In this document: in pieces, positions 17,174 to 26,449 of the stretch
Layout of the letters: every line of letters begins with the position of its first letter
Position numbering within the stretch: position 1 is the first letter of the stretch
Source of the DNA: JAKAAZ01 sp963817855
GTDB taxonomy: Bacteria > Acidobacteriota > Terriglobia > Terriglobales > Acidobacteriaceae
Assembly (NCBI GenBank): GCA_963817855.1
Contig: CAWFQA010000002.1
Location: forward strand, 868,001-932,000
Direction: 5' to 3'
Length of the DNA: 64,000 nt
Made by a program: the position numbers and the translations under genes
Notes under the pieces: generated by a model
Databases searched by the model: none
What the model saw: the letters and a program-made list of their open reading frames with translations, nothing else
What the model was told of the DNA's origin: nothing

Positions 17174-19369
17174 TTATTTCGCGTCCACCACACAACGGAA
17201 TCCAACTCCGCCGGAACGGTCGTAGCTGGGAGCCATCAGTAGCAATTTCCCGTGCTCATCGTTGCGATACGCTTGCGGAAAATACCAGATCGAGCCTTGC
17301 GGCTGGTAATGACTTCCGCCGCGCAGGATTCCGGCCCGGGTGTGTTCATCCTTGAACTCGTCGGTCCACTGCCACACATTGCCGACCATATCCATCACGC
17401 CAAACGGGCTGGCGCCTGCAGGGTGTGCATCGACATTGGCGGCGCTCGCCATCCTTCGTTCCGTGTCAGGCACCGGCACCGCCTGCGGATTCCAATCGTT
17501 CCCCCACGGATAGGTGCGTCCATCCGTTCCCTGAGCGGCGTACTGCCATTCCCACTCATGCGGCAACCGCTTGCCGGCCCATTTCGCGTAAGCGCGAGCA
17601 TCTTCTAATGAAACCCAGGTCACCGGCTTGTTGCCCCACCCATCTGGATACGTCCCATTTTTCCAATCACGCAAGAAATCCAGTTTGTCCTTCGGCTGGT
17701 AGTGGGAAGCGTCGAGGAACTTTTTGAACTCCGCATTCGTCACCGAATACTTATCGATGTAGAACGAATCGATGTGCATCTTATGCTCGTGAAAACGCCG
17801 CGGCATATCCTCCCAGGGATATTGCACGTCGACCCCGATATCGTCGCCGCCTTCGATTTCAATGCCGCGCACCTTAAAAACGAAGTCGGACCCGGGAATC
17901 TGGATCATGCCCTCCGGCGCGCTCGCCGCTGGCTTCGTTGCTGGATTTTCTACCATTTGTTGCGGCAGCGTCTTCCATTCATCGGAATAATTGGACAGCG
18001 GTGTCGCCGTCATAGCTTTCATCTTTGCCATCAGTTTCTGCATCGCAGCGTCGGCATCACCCGGCGTTGCCAACACTGCGCCAAAGCCGTGCGCCTCCAT
18101 CGAGAACGACAATACATCGTTGCTGCCTTCACGATCAGGCTTCAGTTCGACCCCGTGATACAGATCGAAGTAGTGCATTCCGTCCTTTGCGGGAACGCTC
18201 ATCTGCCTGCCGGATACGTTGTACTCATTGCGGTTCACGATGGTCCACACCGTCTTGTCGCCCAGCGGCCAACGGCTGGCGAAGATTCCGTAAAACGTGG
18301 CGGGATACATTGGCTCCCACCCTGGGCTCACAAGAAATGGAGCCACACCACGTTCAATCGTGGCCATCCGCCGAGTAGCTTCACCATCGCGCGGCGTGAT
18401 TCCGTTCCAGATGCCCCAGATATTCTCCCAGCTTTCCCAGCCGATGCCATTGAAGAAGGCGAATTGAAGATCATCCGTCTTGTTGCGGTTCCAGCGGTGA
18501 GAGATGTTGACCATGTGGCGGGTCTCCAGCCATTTGAAGCGGTCCACTTCCGGCGCAAATGGAAATTGATATTGACCCCACGTCATCACATTCCACGCCA
18601 GCGCCTCATCCGAAGGCTGGCCTTCCGGTTCAAACGCCAGCGGGTGGCCAGCCTTTTCCGCCGCCGATGAAAACGCGAGCGGCACGCCATCCTGCGTGTC
18701 ACCGTTGATGCCATCGGCATTCAATTGCTTCATGAATTCTGCAATCGCTTGCGGCCACAGTACTCCCGGATCGCGTGTTCCCTGGTCCCACATCATCATC
18801 GGGAACAACACCCTCACGCCGCGGCGATGAAAGTCCGCCACCATCTGCTGCACGCCGGCCACCCCACCGGGCATGGAACGAACCATATCGTGCTGATTGC
18901 GATCGTCAATTCCCATATTCGGATAGGTAGACCAGACAAGCACGGCATCAATTCCGCCATAACGCTTCTCGAGATCATCCAGGTAACGATCCACCGTGTA
19001 TTTGCCGGCGACAGGATCGTACAGATACCGATCCTGCACCATCATCTGCGGCTGGATGAAGCTGGATTGCGTCCACTGCAAAGCAGGCATACTGTAGCGC
19101 GCGCCATCGTACCCGATTCGAATCCGGCGTTCCGTGCGCCAATGAGTTATGTCCTTCAGCCATGCGTCATGCGTACTCGCCGGGCACGGACGATATCCGC
19201 CCTGAAGCGCGGCCGCGTAGGCGTTACTGTACGTGAGGCAGTCTGGAACCGGCATCTGTTCCCTGACTAGCCGGTACTGTGTGTCTTGTCCGGTTGCTAC
19301 GGGGCAAAGCATCGCGGAAACGAAAAGCGCAGCGATCACGGCATATATGTGGGTGCGAAGACGACTCAT
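17174..19369 (-). CDS. Secreted glycoside-hydrolase-like / FGE-sulfatase domain fusion
   Basis: About 731 residues with a signal peptide (MSRLRTHIYAVIAALFVSAM). The ATG at 19369 is chosen because GGGAG lies just upstream; the frame opens at 19381. Residues ~50-450 look like a (beta/alpha)8 sugar hydrolase (IDAVLVWSTYPNMG, GVRVLFPMMMWDQG, DGINGDTQDG) followed by a beta-sandwich-like tail. The last ~230 residues form a formylglycine-generating-enzyme-like domain: YPWGNDW, SPFGVMDMVGNVWQWTDE, ILRGGS, GVGFRC. The domain has only the final cysteine of the active-site pair, so it is probably not a formylglycine oxidase and may bind sugar or protein. It is the last gene of the sugar locus, 64 bases after the GH13-like gene. 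Confidence 0.75.
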   Translation of the reverse strand: MSRLRTHIYAVIAALFVSAMLCPVATGQDTQYRLVREQMPVPDCLTYSNAYAAALQGGYRPCPASTHDAWLKDITHWRTERRIRIGYDGARYSMPALQWTQSSFIQPQMMVQDRYLYDPVAGKYTVDRYLDDLEKRYGGIDAVLVWSTYPNMGIDDRNQHDMVRSMPGGVAGVQQMVADFHRRGVRVLFPMMMWDQGTRDPGVLWPQAIAEFMKQLNADGINGDTQDGVPLAFSSAAEKAGHPLAFEPEGQPSDEALAWNVMTWGQYQFPFAPEVDRFKWLETRHMVNISHRWNRNKTDDLQFAFFNGIGWESWENIWGIWNGITPRDGEATRRMATIERGVAPFLVSPGWEPMYPATFYGIFASRWPLGDKTVWTIVNRNEYNVSGRQMSVPAKDGMHYFDLYHGVELKPDREGSNDVLSFSMEAHGFGAVLATPGDADAAMQKLMAKMKAMTATPLSNYSDEWKTLPQQMVENPATKPAASAPEGMIQIPGSDFVFKVRGIEIEGGDDIGVDVQYPWEDMPRRFHEHKMHIDSFYIDKYSVTNAEFKKFLDASHYQPKDKLDFLRDWKNGTYPDGWGNKPVTWVSLEDARAYAKWAGKRLPHEWEWQYAAQGTDGRTYPWGNDWNPQAVPVPDTERRMASAANVDAHPAGASPFGVMDMVGNVWQWTDEFKDEHTRAGILRGGSHYQPQGSIWYFPQAYRNDEHGKLLLMAPSYDRSGGVGFRCVVDAK

Positions 19370-19433
19370 ACATTCTCCCATTCAGAAAGTTTCCAAGCCT
19401 GCGCGGCATAGTCGGCCGCATGTTTGCAATACG

Positions 19434-20954
19434 CTACTTGAATACCGTAACAATGCGGTGTCCGTAGGGCGGCAGATCCACAAGCAGCCTGCCGTGTCGA
19501 ATTGGCATAGCCGTCCCAGGATCCAGCCCCGCGAATTTCGAACCATGCACTGCGCCAATATCCACCTTGACCTGAGCCGGTTGCGATTGAAAATTGAAGA
19601 CCACCAGGAGGCGCTCCGAATGATCGGCCGCATCCCGCAAGTTTGCGTAGAAATGTGTGTCATCATCGGTCGCGATGCGACGTCGAGCGCTGTTTTGATA
19701 TAGCGCAGGATGGTGAGCCTTCAGTTTCAGAAGCGCAGGAATTCCAGGCGATGGCTGCATGATTCCGCCGCGAGGATCACAGTAACAAAGCATGTCTCCG
19801 GAGGTCGCCAGCAGGGCTTCTGCCAGTTTTTGCTGAGCTGCATCATGGAGATTGGGAACCGGCATGTAGAGCGTACCGCCCGCGGCCACCACGGGATCAT
19901 GATAGCCGCGAAGAGCCTTCTCCAACAGATCGGGATTGCCGGTTTCTATACTTTGCTTGAGAGCCTGATTGTCTTTCTCCCACCAAATACCCAGACCATA
20001 ATCGTACAAGTTGGTGAAGTGGCCTTCGGTCACCCACCCGACGGGATCATCCGTGCGGAAGGCCCCTCCTCCCTCCGGCTGAATCAACTTCGGACCGGCA
20101 CTGGAGATGGGATCGGTGATGCGCTGGTCAATCTTCTGCCACGTAGCGCCTGTATACCAATTGACCGCGTCAAGGATCATGCCATCAAGGCCGGTCGACA
20201 TCCAGAACTTCACAACTTTATCCGCCTCCGCGGGCCACGCCTCGCCTGCCCAGTTGTATTGCGGAAGACGGACGGTTTGCCCATTGGCACCTTTGCCCGG
20301 CCAGCGAGTCCAGTAGTACTGCTGCGCGCGATCACTCCACTGCCAGAACTCGTTTTTCAGCGGATCATAGCCCGGTTGTTTTGGGCGAACAAGAAAGTAG
20401 CTATTGCTGGCTGCAGGCTGGGGAGCATCTTTCGTCTTGCTCCAGAAATAGAAGTTCTTTTCAGGCGTGTCTCGACCCGCTCGCACATCATCCTCCGCCT
20501 TCACAAAATGCGGCGCCTCCACGCTGCTGTATCCCAGATTTTGAAAGGTAACGATGGCAAAGCCTGCGTGGTGCGCCTGCCGTACCAGGCGGCGAAAATC
20601 CTGCATACTGCCGAGCCCGGTATCGAGGCGGAAACGATCTTTCGCATCCAATCCGTCGTAGCTGTTACCTCCCTCTTCCGGCGCAAAGATTTCCAGAGCG
20701 TCGATGCCTTCGTTCTTCCAGGTCGCCAGCTGAAGGTTAGCTGTTGCGGGATCCATCGATAGCTGCTCGAAGCGCCAATATTTTGTGGGAGGCTTCAGAG
20801 TCACGCGATGAATCGCCGCTGCCGATACATACCAGGGCACTGGCGCAGTCGAGTTCTGCTTCTGCCCCTGCACTGATAACGAAACCGACATCATCGCTGC
20901 GAGGACAAGAAAAATGGGAGCGAAAGAACTACAGGCTGTCTGGCGCAACGTCAT
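19434..20954 (-). CDS. Secreted GH13-like alpha-amylase family protein
   Basis: A 506-residue protein with a signal peptide (cleavage near VQGQ). Features of an alpha-amylase-type barrel include ALEIFAPEEGG, DFRRLVRQAHHAGFAIVTFQNLG, LDGMILDAVNWY (strand-4 aspartate as candidate nucleophile) and a C-terminal beta domain with LLVVFNFQSQPA. The usual Arg two residues before the nucleophile is absent and the acid/base Glu is not obvious, so the substrate cannot be named. The start is supported by GGGAGG four bases upstream. It lies between the transporter and the fusion hydrolase on the same strand, consistent with breakdown of a sugar polymer outside the inner membrane. Confidence 0.72.
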   Translation of the reverse strand: MTLRQTACSSFAPIFLVLAAMMSVSLSVQGQKQNSTAPVPWYVSAAAIHRVTLKPPTKYWRFEQLSMDPATANLQLATWKNEGIDALEIFAPEEGGNSYDGLDAKDRFRLDTGLGSMQDFRRLVRQAHHAGFAIVTFQNLGYSSVEAPHFVKAEDDVRAGRDTPEKNFYFWSKTKDAPQPAASNSYFLVRPKQPGYDPLKNEFWQWSDRAQQYYWTRWPGKGANGQTVRLPQYNWAGEAWPAEADKVVKFWMSTGLDGMILDAVNWYTGATWQKIDQRITDPISSAGPKLIQPEGGGAFRTDDPVGWVTEGHFTNLYDYGLGIWWEKDNQALKQSIETGNPDLLEKALRGYHDPVVAAGGTLYMPVPNLHDAAQQKLAEALLATSGDMLCYCDPRGGIMQPSPGIPALLKLKAHHPALYQNSARRRIATDDDTHFYANLRDAADHSERLLVVFNFQSQPAQVKVDIGAVHGSKFAGLDPGTAMPIRHGRLLVDLPPYGHRIVTVFK

Positions 20955-21057
20955 TTTCCTCCCTGTATGGACCTTTCGCCAGGATCATCGCAACCGCGAA
21001 TGCCCCGTTCAAAGCGTTGCTTTTGCCGCGGTCATTCCTACAATTCCCACGCGATCT

Positions 21058-22056
21058 CTAATGAGTTCGCACGATAGGTGCAAAGGCGATGGCACAAAGC
21101 CCCACAATAAACAGAACGAACATGAGAGCCAACAATTTCTTCGATCGTTGCGGCGCGCCGGCAAACTCTTTCCACACAAAAACACCCCATGCGGCGGAGA
21201 TCATCGTTGCTCCCTGGCCGATGGAATAGGAAACGGCAGGTCCGACAATATGCGCGCGCGACGCGACAAAGTTGAAAACGGTTCCGGTACACCAGATTCC
21301 TCCGCCAACGATGCCCCACACGTGCCAGCGAAACGGCGCCTGAAAATACGCAGCCATGCGAACCGGCGGTTTGCCATCGAGCGGTTTGCGCATCAACATG
21401 GCGTTGAACACCAGCGCGCACAACGCTGCGCCGACAACAAAATAAAACGAAGTGCCATAGGGGCCGGGAGCATGCGGCAGGCTCATCGCCTGCGAAACTA
21501 GAGGATAAAAACTGCCCATCAGCACTCCGGATATCAGACTGATGACCAGGCCACGCCGACTCATCGCGCGGTGTTCTTGCTCTCGCATTCGATATGCAAG
21601 TGCATCGCACACAATGGCCACTACTACCAGCGCAATCCCGCCGAACAGCAGCAGTGGGTCTCCGGCCGGCGACAGGATATAGCTGCTGACCGCCCCTACA
21701 ATCAGGGCCAGACCGATGGCGACGGGAAAGGCGACAGCGAGCCCGGCAATCTCAATCGCCGCGACCAGCAACAGGTTTGCAATGTTGAAAACGACTCCGC
21801 CGAGGATCGCATCGATCACGCTGGCTGTGGGAGCGCCAAAAACGTCTGACAAAAATCGTTGCCCAATTTCGCCTGTCGAACCTAACGTCAACCCCCAAAC
21901 TAAGACACCAAGCAACAAACCGATCACGTAGTCCCAGTAGAACAACTGAAACCTGTAGGTGGGACATAGCTTGACCGTGTTCGCCCACGATCCCCAGCAA
22001 AGCATGCTGACAACCATGAAGAAAAGCGCAATGGCATAGGTTTCTGGCTGATACAC
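21058..22056 (-). CDS. GRP/RhaT-type sugar transporter
   Basis: A 332-residue inner-membrane protein with ten hydrophobic segments in the drug/metabolite-transporter fold. The sequences GSWANTVKLCPTYRFQLFYWDY near the N-terminus and VGPAVSYSIGQGATMISAAWGVFVWKEF near the C-terminus are typical of the glucose/ribose porter (GRP) family, which imports sugars with protons. The start is GTG at 22056, supported by GGGAG six bases upstream. It lies between the TonB receptor and the secreted hydrolases, so it is the expected inner-membrane importer for the product released by them. The exact sugar is unknown. Confidence 0.82.
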   Translation of the reverse strand: MYQPETYAIALFFMVVSMLCWGSWANTVKLCPTYRFQLFYWDYVIGLLLGVLVWGLTLGSTGEIGQRFLSDVFGAPTASVIDAILGGVVFNIANLLLVAAIEIAGLAVAFPVAIGLALIVGAVSSYILSPAGDPLLLFGGIALVVVAIVCDALAYRMREQEHRAMSRRGLVISLISGVLMGSFYPLVSQAMSLPHAPGPYGTSFYFVVGAALCALVFNAMLMRKPLDGKPPVRMAAYFQAPFRWHVWGIVGGGIWCTGTVFNFVASRAHIVGPAVSYSIGQGATMISAAWGVFVWKEFAGAPQRSKKLLALMFVLFIVGLCAIAFAPIVRTH

Positions 22057-22209
22057 AAGGGACTCCCGTGCAGGTCGAAACAGTTACGACGGCCCGGTTG
22101 GTTCTGCGGGCCCACGCGCGAGCATAACAGCAGCGAAGTGTACGAGCGCTCCTCTATCCTAAAGAAAAGCGACCGCGGCGAAGATTGCGAAAAGACCCTT
22201 CGCTATAGG

Positions 22210-25200
22210 TTAGAACACTAATTTGACTCCCAGCTGCCCGATGCGCGCCTCTCGGGCTGCATTGACCTGTCCAAACGGATATTGCGCGCTGCCGCTCGGG
22301 TAGGTGGTATTGACGCCAGTCCATTGAGAGTGGTTCACAGCGTTGAATGCATCCGCCCGGAACAGCAAATGGAAAGTGCGATAAATGTTGAAAGTCTTGG
22401 CCAGCGAAAGATCCAGATTGTTCTGTCCTGGGCCTCGGACGGTTCCAAGCCCGGAGTTTCCGCGAACATTCATCGCAGGCACGGAGAACTTCGAAGTGTC
22501 GAATTGGCGGAAGATTGTCTTTTGGAAATGTCCAATGTTCGGATTTCCCGACATGTTCAGTTCGTCAAATCCCGCGCCATCCTGTGCGCTGGAACCATAG
22601 CCTGTGGGGCATCGGGGCGTGCCGGCATCGGCCACAGGACACGGAGTACCTGGGCCGCCATTCTGCACTGTCAGTGCGTCTCCGGACTCCATGGTCCCAA
22701 TCCCGCTGATCTGCCAACCCGTAAGCGCCACCTTCGCCCATCCGGGCCAGTCACTTCCATAGAGTGGGCTCCAGATCCAGCTGTAGACAAAGCGATGGCG
22801 ATGGGACTGGTTCGATTCGCCGCGGTCATATATGTTGGGATATTGAAATCCTGCAGAACCCTGGCCCGAAGTGCCATTATTGTATAAAGTGTTCTGCCAT
22901 GGGTAATCCGACACCGTCTTGCCCCAAGTGTAGTTCACCATGAACTGGAGGCCCTTGCTGAACTGGTGCTGGTACTGTCCAATCAGCGCGTTGTAAAACG
23001 AGTTCAAGTTCGGCCGGATCACATAAATATCGCCGAACCTGCCGGCATTATTGGGCCGAGCCGCGTTGAAGGTTGGATCTCCCACGCCTGCGCCATAGAT
23101 CCATCCGGTTTGATACGGCGGCAGGTTGATATTCGTTTCGTTCTGTCCCTTGCGGCCTTGCGCCCCGGCGTATGAAATGGTGAAAACATCTCGCGGGCTC
23201 AGTTGATGCTGGAAGTCAACCAGCATGCGCTGGTAATACGGCAGGGGCACGGACTTCTGATCGTAATAGGTGATGGAACTCAACTGCCCGTCTCCCTCAT
23301 ATCCTTCGCCAGTGCCGGTGGAAACAGGGAAAGTTCCAAGAGTTGTGGTCAACGGAGCCGGGAAGATACTCGATAGATTCAATAGCGGAGTGTCCGGCGG
23401 CGCACCCAGCGTTACGTTGTTCACGTTGTAATTCACTGCGGCGGAGGTTCCATAGATCGCGTTTCCTACATTGTTCGAAATCTGACTGGCTCCGGAATCG
23501 TAAAAGATTCCATAACCGGCGCGGAACACCGTTTGTGGAGTTGGGCTGTAGATGATGCTGATCCGTGGGGCGAAATCTTTTTTCGATGCGGACAAATAAT
23601 GGATGGGCACACCCGCCGCGATGCCTGGATACTTCAGGACTCCGCCATCCGGCGTCGGAGTGTAGATCGCGCAGCAGGGAGCAACGGAGGGATTCGGCGT
23701 GTAATTCGGAATGTTCAAGTCATATCGCAGACCCACGGAAACGGTCCACTTGGTGTTGATGCGGAACTTGTCGTTCACATAAAAGCCCCAATAGGGAAAG
23801 ATGATGTTGTAGTCCGGCGCTGTCGGACTTCCGCCATTGATGTTGTAGCGCACCCACAGATTCTGCGGCAGCCCCATGACCAGGTCGGCCATATTATCGC
23901 CGCCAACATAACCTAGATCGCCGCCACTTGAGCTGAAGCCCCCGAATGTGACATTTCGCTGAATGTCCCAATCAATTTCGCTTTTTCTGAAGTAGTTGAA
24001 TCCAGCCGACACCGAATGCCGGCCGTGCACCCAGTCCAGGTTGTCGGAATATTGGAAGGACTCATTTTCAGCGCGGAACACCTCTCCCGTGCCGGCCGTC
24101 GCATATGTAGAGTCAGGATTCGCGGGTTCCACAGCGAATACACCCTTCGTGATTCCTGTGCCGGTGTTCTGAAACAGCGTGTTCAAGGGATTGCTGCCGC
24201 TGTTGTAGTAGGCGAATTGACTGGAGCTCATGGTGACCAGCGCGCCATCGCCCGTGCCAAAGATGAACTCATTCGTCAGGTTCGGGGTGAAGATGTGAAC
24301 GTAGTTTGCCGTCACCAGGTACGCCTGATCCTGCGTTGGGAAGTTGTGGAGTTCAAAGGGTGGAATGCCGCCGGTCAGAGTCGACAACCCGCTTGATCTT
24401 GACCAGGTGACGAATATTGAATCCTTAGCGGTTAGCCTTGCGTCAAAGCGGGTATCAATGTGCCAGTTGGAGATTCCCGGCGTCTGATATGCCACATAGT
24501 TGATTTCGTTGCTGGGCGTATTCGGAATGTTCGGTAACGGCCATAGTGCATTCAAAATTGCCGCGGAGGCTGGATCAACAACCGGCGATCCATCCGGGCG
24601 CTTAGCCAGATCGAGTCGATTATTGGGAATCGCCGGCCGTGAACTCACCCCGTTGGCGTTGTAGGTGGTGAAAAACGGGTTATACAGTTGCACCGGGTTG
24701 GGATTGCTGCCCAACAGTTCACTGAAATTTCCGGTACGTTCTGCAGCCGATGGCACCGATCTCGCTACCAGTTGATTGCCATCATGCTCAATAAAATCTT
24801 CATAATTCGCGAAGAAGAAGAACTTGTTCCGCAATGCAGGTAAAAGCTTCGGGATATACACCGGCCCACCGATGTTGCCGCCAAACTGATTCCGGCGCAA
24901 CGTCGGCTTGATGGCAGGCACTCCCGCGATGATCTGGTTCGCCTTATCCCAGGGATTGAACGCGTTCAGGGCGTCATTCTCCAGAAATTCGAAGGCCTCA
25001 CCGTGGAACTGATTCGTTCCTCCCTTGGTCTGCATTATCAGGGCAGAAATGTCGTGTCCTACGGCGGCGGAAAAATCCTGCACCTGAACCGTACCTGTAC
25101 CCAACGCTTCGACGGATGGCTCAAAGCTGATGCTGCTCTCGTAGTTGTCATTGATGTTGACGCCGTTCACGTAGAAACCGTTGTCGCGCGAACCTTGGAA

Positions 25201-25791
25201 CGAGCCGCCTGCTGTAATTTGCGTTCCACCCATGGCGAACATCGCACCCACCGAATAAGTTCCGCCAGGATTAATATTCGGTTGCGGATAAGTGGAGACA
25301 CCGGGTGCTAAGGCGGCAATAGCCGTGAAATTACGTCCATTCAGCGGTAGATCTGCAATCTGCCGCGCGCTGACGTTGGTATCCAGGCTAGTTCGATCTG
25401 TTTCTAGCCCATGATTCTCCCCGGATACGGTGACCGTCTGTTGCACCGAGCCGGTATGCAATTTGAAGTCGTAATGCGTGTGGCCGCCCAGGTTCACTGT
25501 CACCGTGCCGGAGATACTGGTCTTGAAGCCCTGCATGACCGCCGTTAACTGATACTGCCCCGCCGTCAGATTGTCGAATTCAAAATGGCCGGAACCGTCA
25601 GCTTTGATGTCACGCCTCTGATTCTGCGCAATATCCAGCAATGTAACCTGCGCCCCGGGAATCACCGCCCCGGCCGTGTCGAAAACGGTTCCCTCAATTC
25701 CACCGCGCTGGGCAAACTGGGCCCAGCCGGCGACGGTTGCGATCAATAGAACAGCACAGAGGGGAATGGCGACACGAAGCGTCCTGGCCAT
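22210..25791 (-). CDS. TonB-dependent receptor, carboxypeptidase-regulatory-like (Oar type)
   Basis: A 1193-residue outer-membrane receptor. After a signal peptide (cleavage near WAQFAQ), residues ~30-110 form a carboxypeptidase-D regulatory-like domain (GGIEGTVFDTAGAVIPGAQV, GQYQLTAV). A plug domain follows (DLPLNGRNFTAIAALAPGV, FYVNGVNINDNYE) and then a ~900-residue barrel ending in LGVKLVF. This very large type is characteristic of Acidobacteriota, where it is thought to import oligosaccharides. GGAGG precedes the ATG by four bases. It heads the sugar locus; a near-consensus sigma-70 promoter and a LacI-type palindrome lie just upstream. Confidence 0.93.
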   Translation of the reverse strand: MARTLRVAIPLCAVLLIATVAGWAQFAQRGGIEGTVFDTAGAVIPGAQVTLLDIAQNQRRDIKADGSGHFEFDNLTAGQYQLTAVMQGFKTSISGTVTVNLGGHTHYDFKLHTGSVQQTVTVSGENHGLETDRTSLDTNVSARQIADLPLNGRNFTAIAALAPGVSTYPQPNINPGGTYSVGAMFAMGGTQITAGGSFQGSRDNGFYVNGVNINDNYESSISFEPSVEALGTGTVQVQDFSAAVGHDISALIMQTKGGTNQFHGEAFEFLENDALNAFNPWDKANQIIAGVPAIKPTLRRNQFGGNIGGPVYIPKLLPALRNKFFFFANYEDFIEHDGNQLVARSVPSAAERTGNFSELLGSNPNPVQLYNPFFTTYNANGVSSRPAIPNNRLDLAKRPDGSPVVDPASAAILNALWPLPNIPNTPSNEINYVAYQTPGISNWHIDTRFDARLTAKDSIFVTWSRSSGLSTLTGGIPPFELHNFPTQDQAYLVTANYVHIFTPNLTNEFIFGTGDGALVTMSSSQFAYYNSGSNPLNTLFQNTGTGITKGVFAVEPANPDSTYATAGTGEVFRAENESFQYSDNLDWVHGRHSVSAGFNYFRKSEIDWDIQRNVTFGGFSSSGGDLGYVGGDNMADLVMGLPQNLWVRYNINGGSPTAPDYNIIFPYWGFYVNDKFRINTKWTVSVGLRYDLNIPNYTPNPSVAPCCAIYTPTPDGGVLKYPGIAAGVPIHYLSASKKDFAPRISIIYSPTPQTVFRAGYGIFYDSGASQISNNVGNAIYGTSAAVNYNVNNVTLGAPPDTPLLNLSSIFPAPLTTTLGTFPVSTGTGEGYEGDGQLSSITYYDQKSVPLPYYQRMLVDFQHQLSPRDVFTISYAGAQGRKGQNETNINLPPYQTGWIYGAGVGDPTFNAARPNNAGRFGDIYVIRPNLNSFYNALIGQYQHQFSKGLQFMVNYTWGKTVSDYPWQNTLYNNGTSGQGSAGFQYPNIYDRGESNQSHRHRFVYSWIWSPLYGSDWPGWAKVALTGWQISGIGTMESGDALTVQNGGPGTPCPVADAGTPRCPTGYGSSAQDGAGFDELNMSGNPNIGHFQKTIFRQFDTSKFSVPAMNVRGNSGLGTVRGPGQNNLDLSLAKTFNIYRTFHLLFRADAFNAVNHSQWTGVNTTYPSGSAQYPFGQVNAAREARIGQLGVKLVF

Positions 25792-25829
25792 GATGCCTCC
25801 ACGGGGATCGAATCGATTTCAATTCAGAC

Positions 25830-25843
25830 TTGAAAGCTTTCAA
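25830..25843. promoter_or_regulatory. Perfect palindrome, candidate LacI-family operator
   Basis: TTGAAAGCTTTCAA is an exact 14-bp inverted repeat lying 39 bases before the TonB-receptor ATG and about 13 bases downstream of the -10 box. AAAGCTTT-type centres are usual for LacI-family repressor sites, and the position just after the transcription start would block elongation or initiation. No LacI-type gene is in the window, so the regulator must be encoded elsewhere. Confidence 0.6.
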
Positions 25844-25855
25844 ATCTTCCCAGAA

Positions 25856-25884
25856 ATCCTAGTACTGGGTTTGCCCATTGTCAA
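25856..25884 (-). promoter_or_regulatory. Sigma-70-type promoter of the TonB receptor gene
   Basis: On the minus strand TTGACA (25879-25884) is followed after exactly 17 bases by TAGGAT (25856-25861). The -35 is a perfect consensus and the -10 matches four of six positions. Transcription would start near 25849 and run through the palindrome into the receptor gene. Confidence 0.7.
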
Positions 25885-26449
25885 TCGGCTTCTGCCTAAG
25901 TCGTTCACAAACCGAAAACGAAGAATGGCAGTAGATCATTCGATGAACTCGCAACAGAATTTCGCGCCGATCTGACCCGAACGATTGATCTTTTGAATAG
26001 TTTCGACCAAGTTTGGGAGACTTCGCTAGAAATCATCATCCCGTCAAAATTTGGAAGATTGAGCGAAGAGGTGGATCCCTCCGTCACTCCGTCGCCGCGA
26101 TTGTGTTTCTGGATCGTATTTGCAACCGTGACGGAATCTCCTTTCCAGCTGCGCGGCATTCCTGATGACACGGGAGATTACGCACATGAAAGCGTTCACC
26201 GCAGCGCTGGACAGCCTTGGCAAGGATCCTTTTTCCATCGGAAAGCTTGAGCCGACGCCGGGCGTGGTCAACGAGTACTACAACGACTCCACCGGCGAAA
26301 GTGAGAAAGCGAGTTTTCTCGATGTGCAGAAGTGGTTCTCTTAGCAACCATTTCTGCACATTTGATTGCTAACGCAACCATAAACGTGGAGGGATCTTGG
26401 TCCTCAATCTGCCCTTCCAACCCGGAAAGGATTCCGCTGTGACTTTGCC
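25885..26449. other. Long intergenic region with one doubtful small ORF
   Basis: No confident gene lies between the receptor promoter and the MgtC-like gene. The only candidate is a 52-codon frame at 26186-26344 on the plus strand (MKAFTAALDSLGKDPF... ending DVQKWFS). It has protein-like composition and a rich run of polar residues but no ribosome-binding site and no family that I recognise. It could be a small protein or the tail of a lost gene. Other open frames here overlap it in other phases and look random. Confidence 0.35.

Noticed and set aside
17702..18670. 322-codon plus-strand frame opposite the hydrolase/FGE fusion
   Set aside because: Antisense shadow; composition is His/Arg-rich as expected from the reverse of a real gene.
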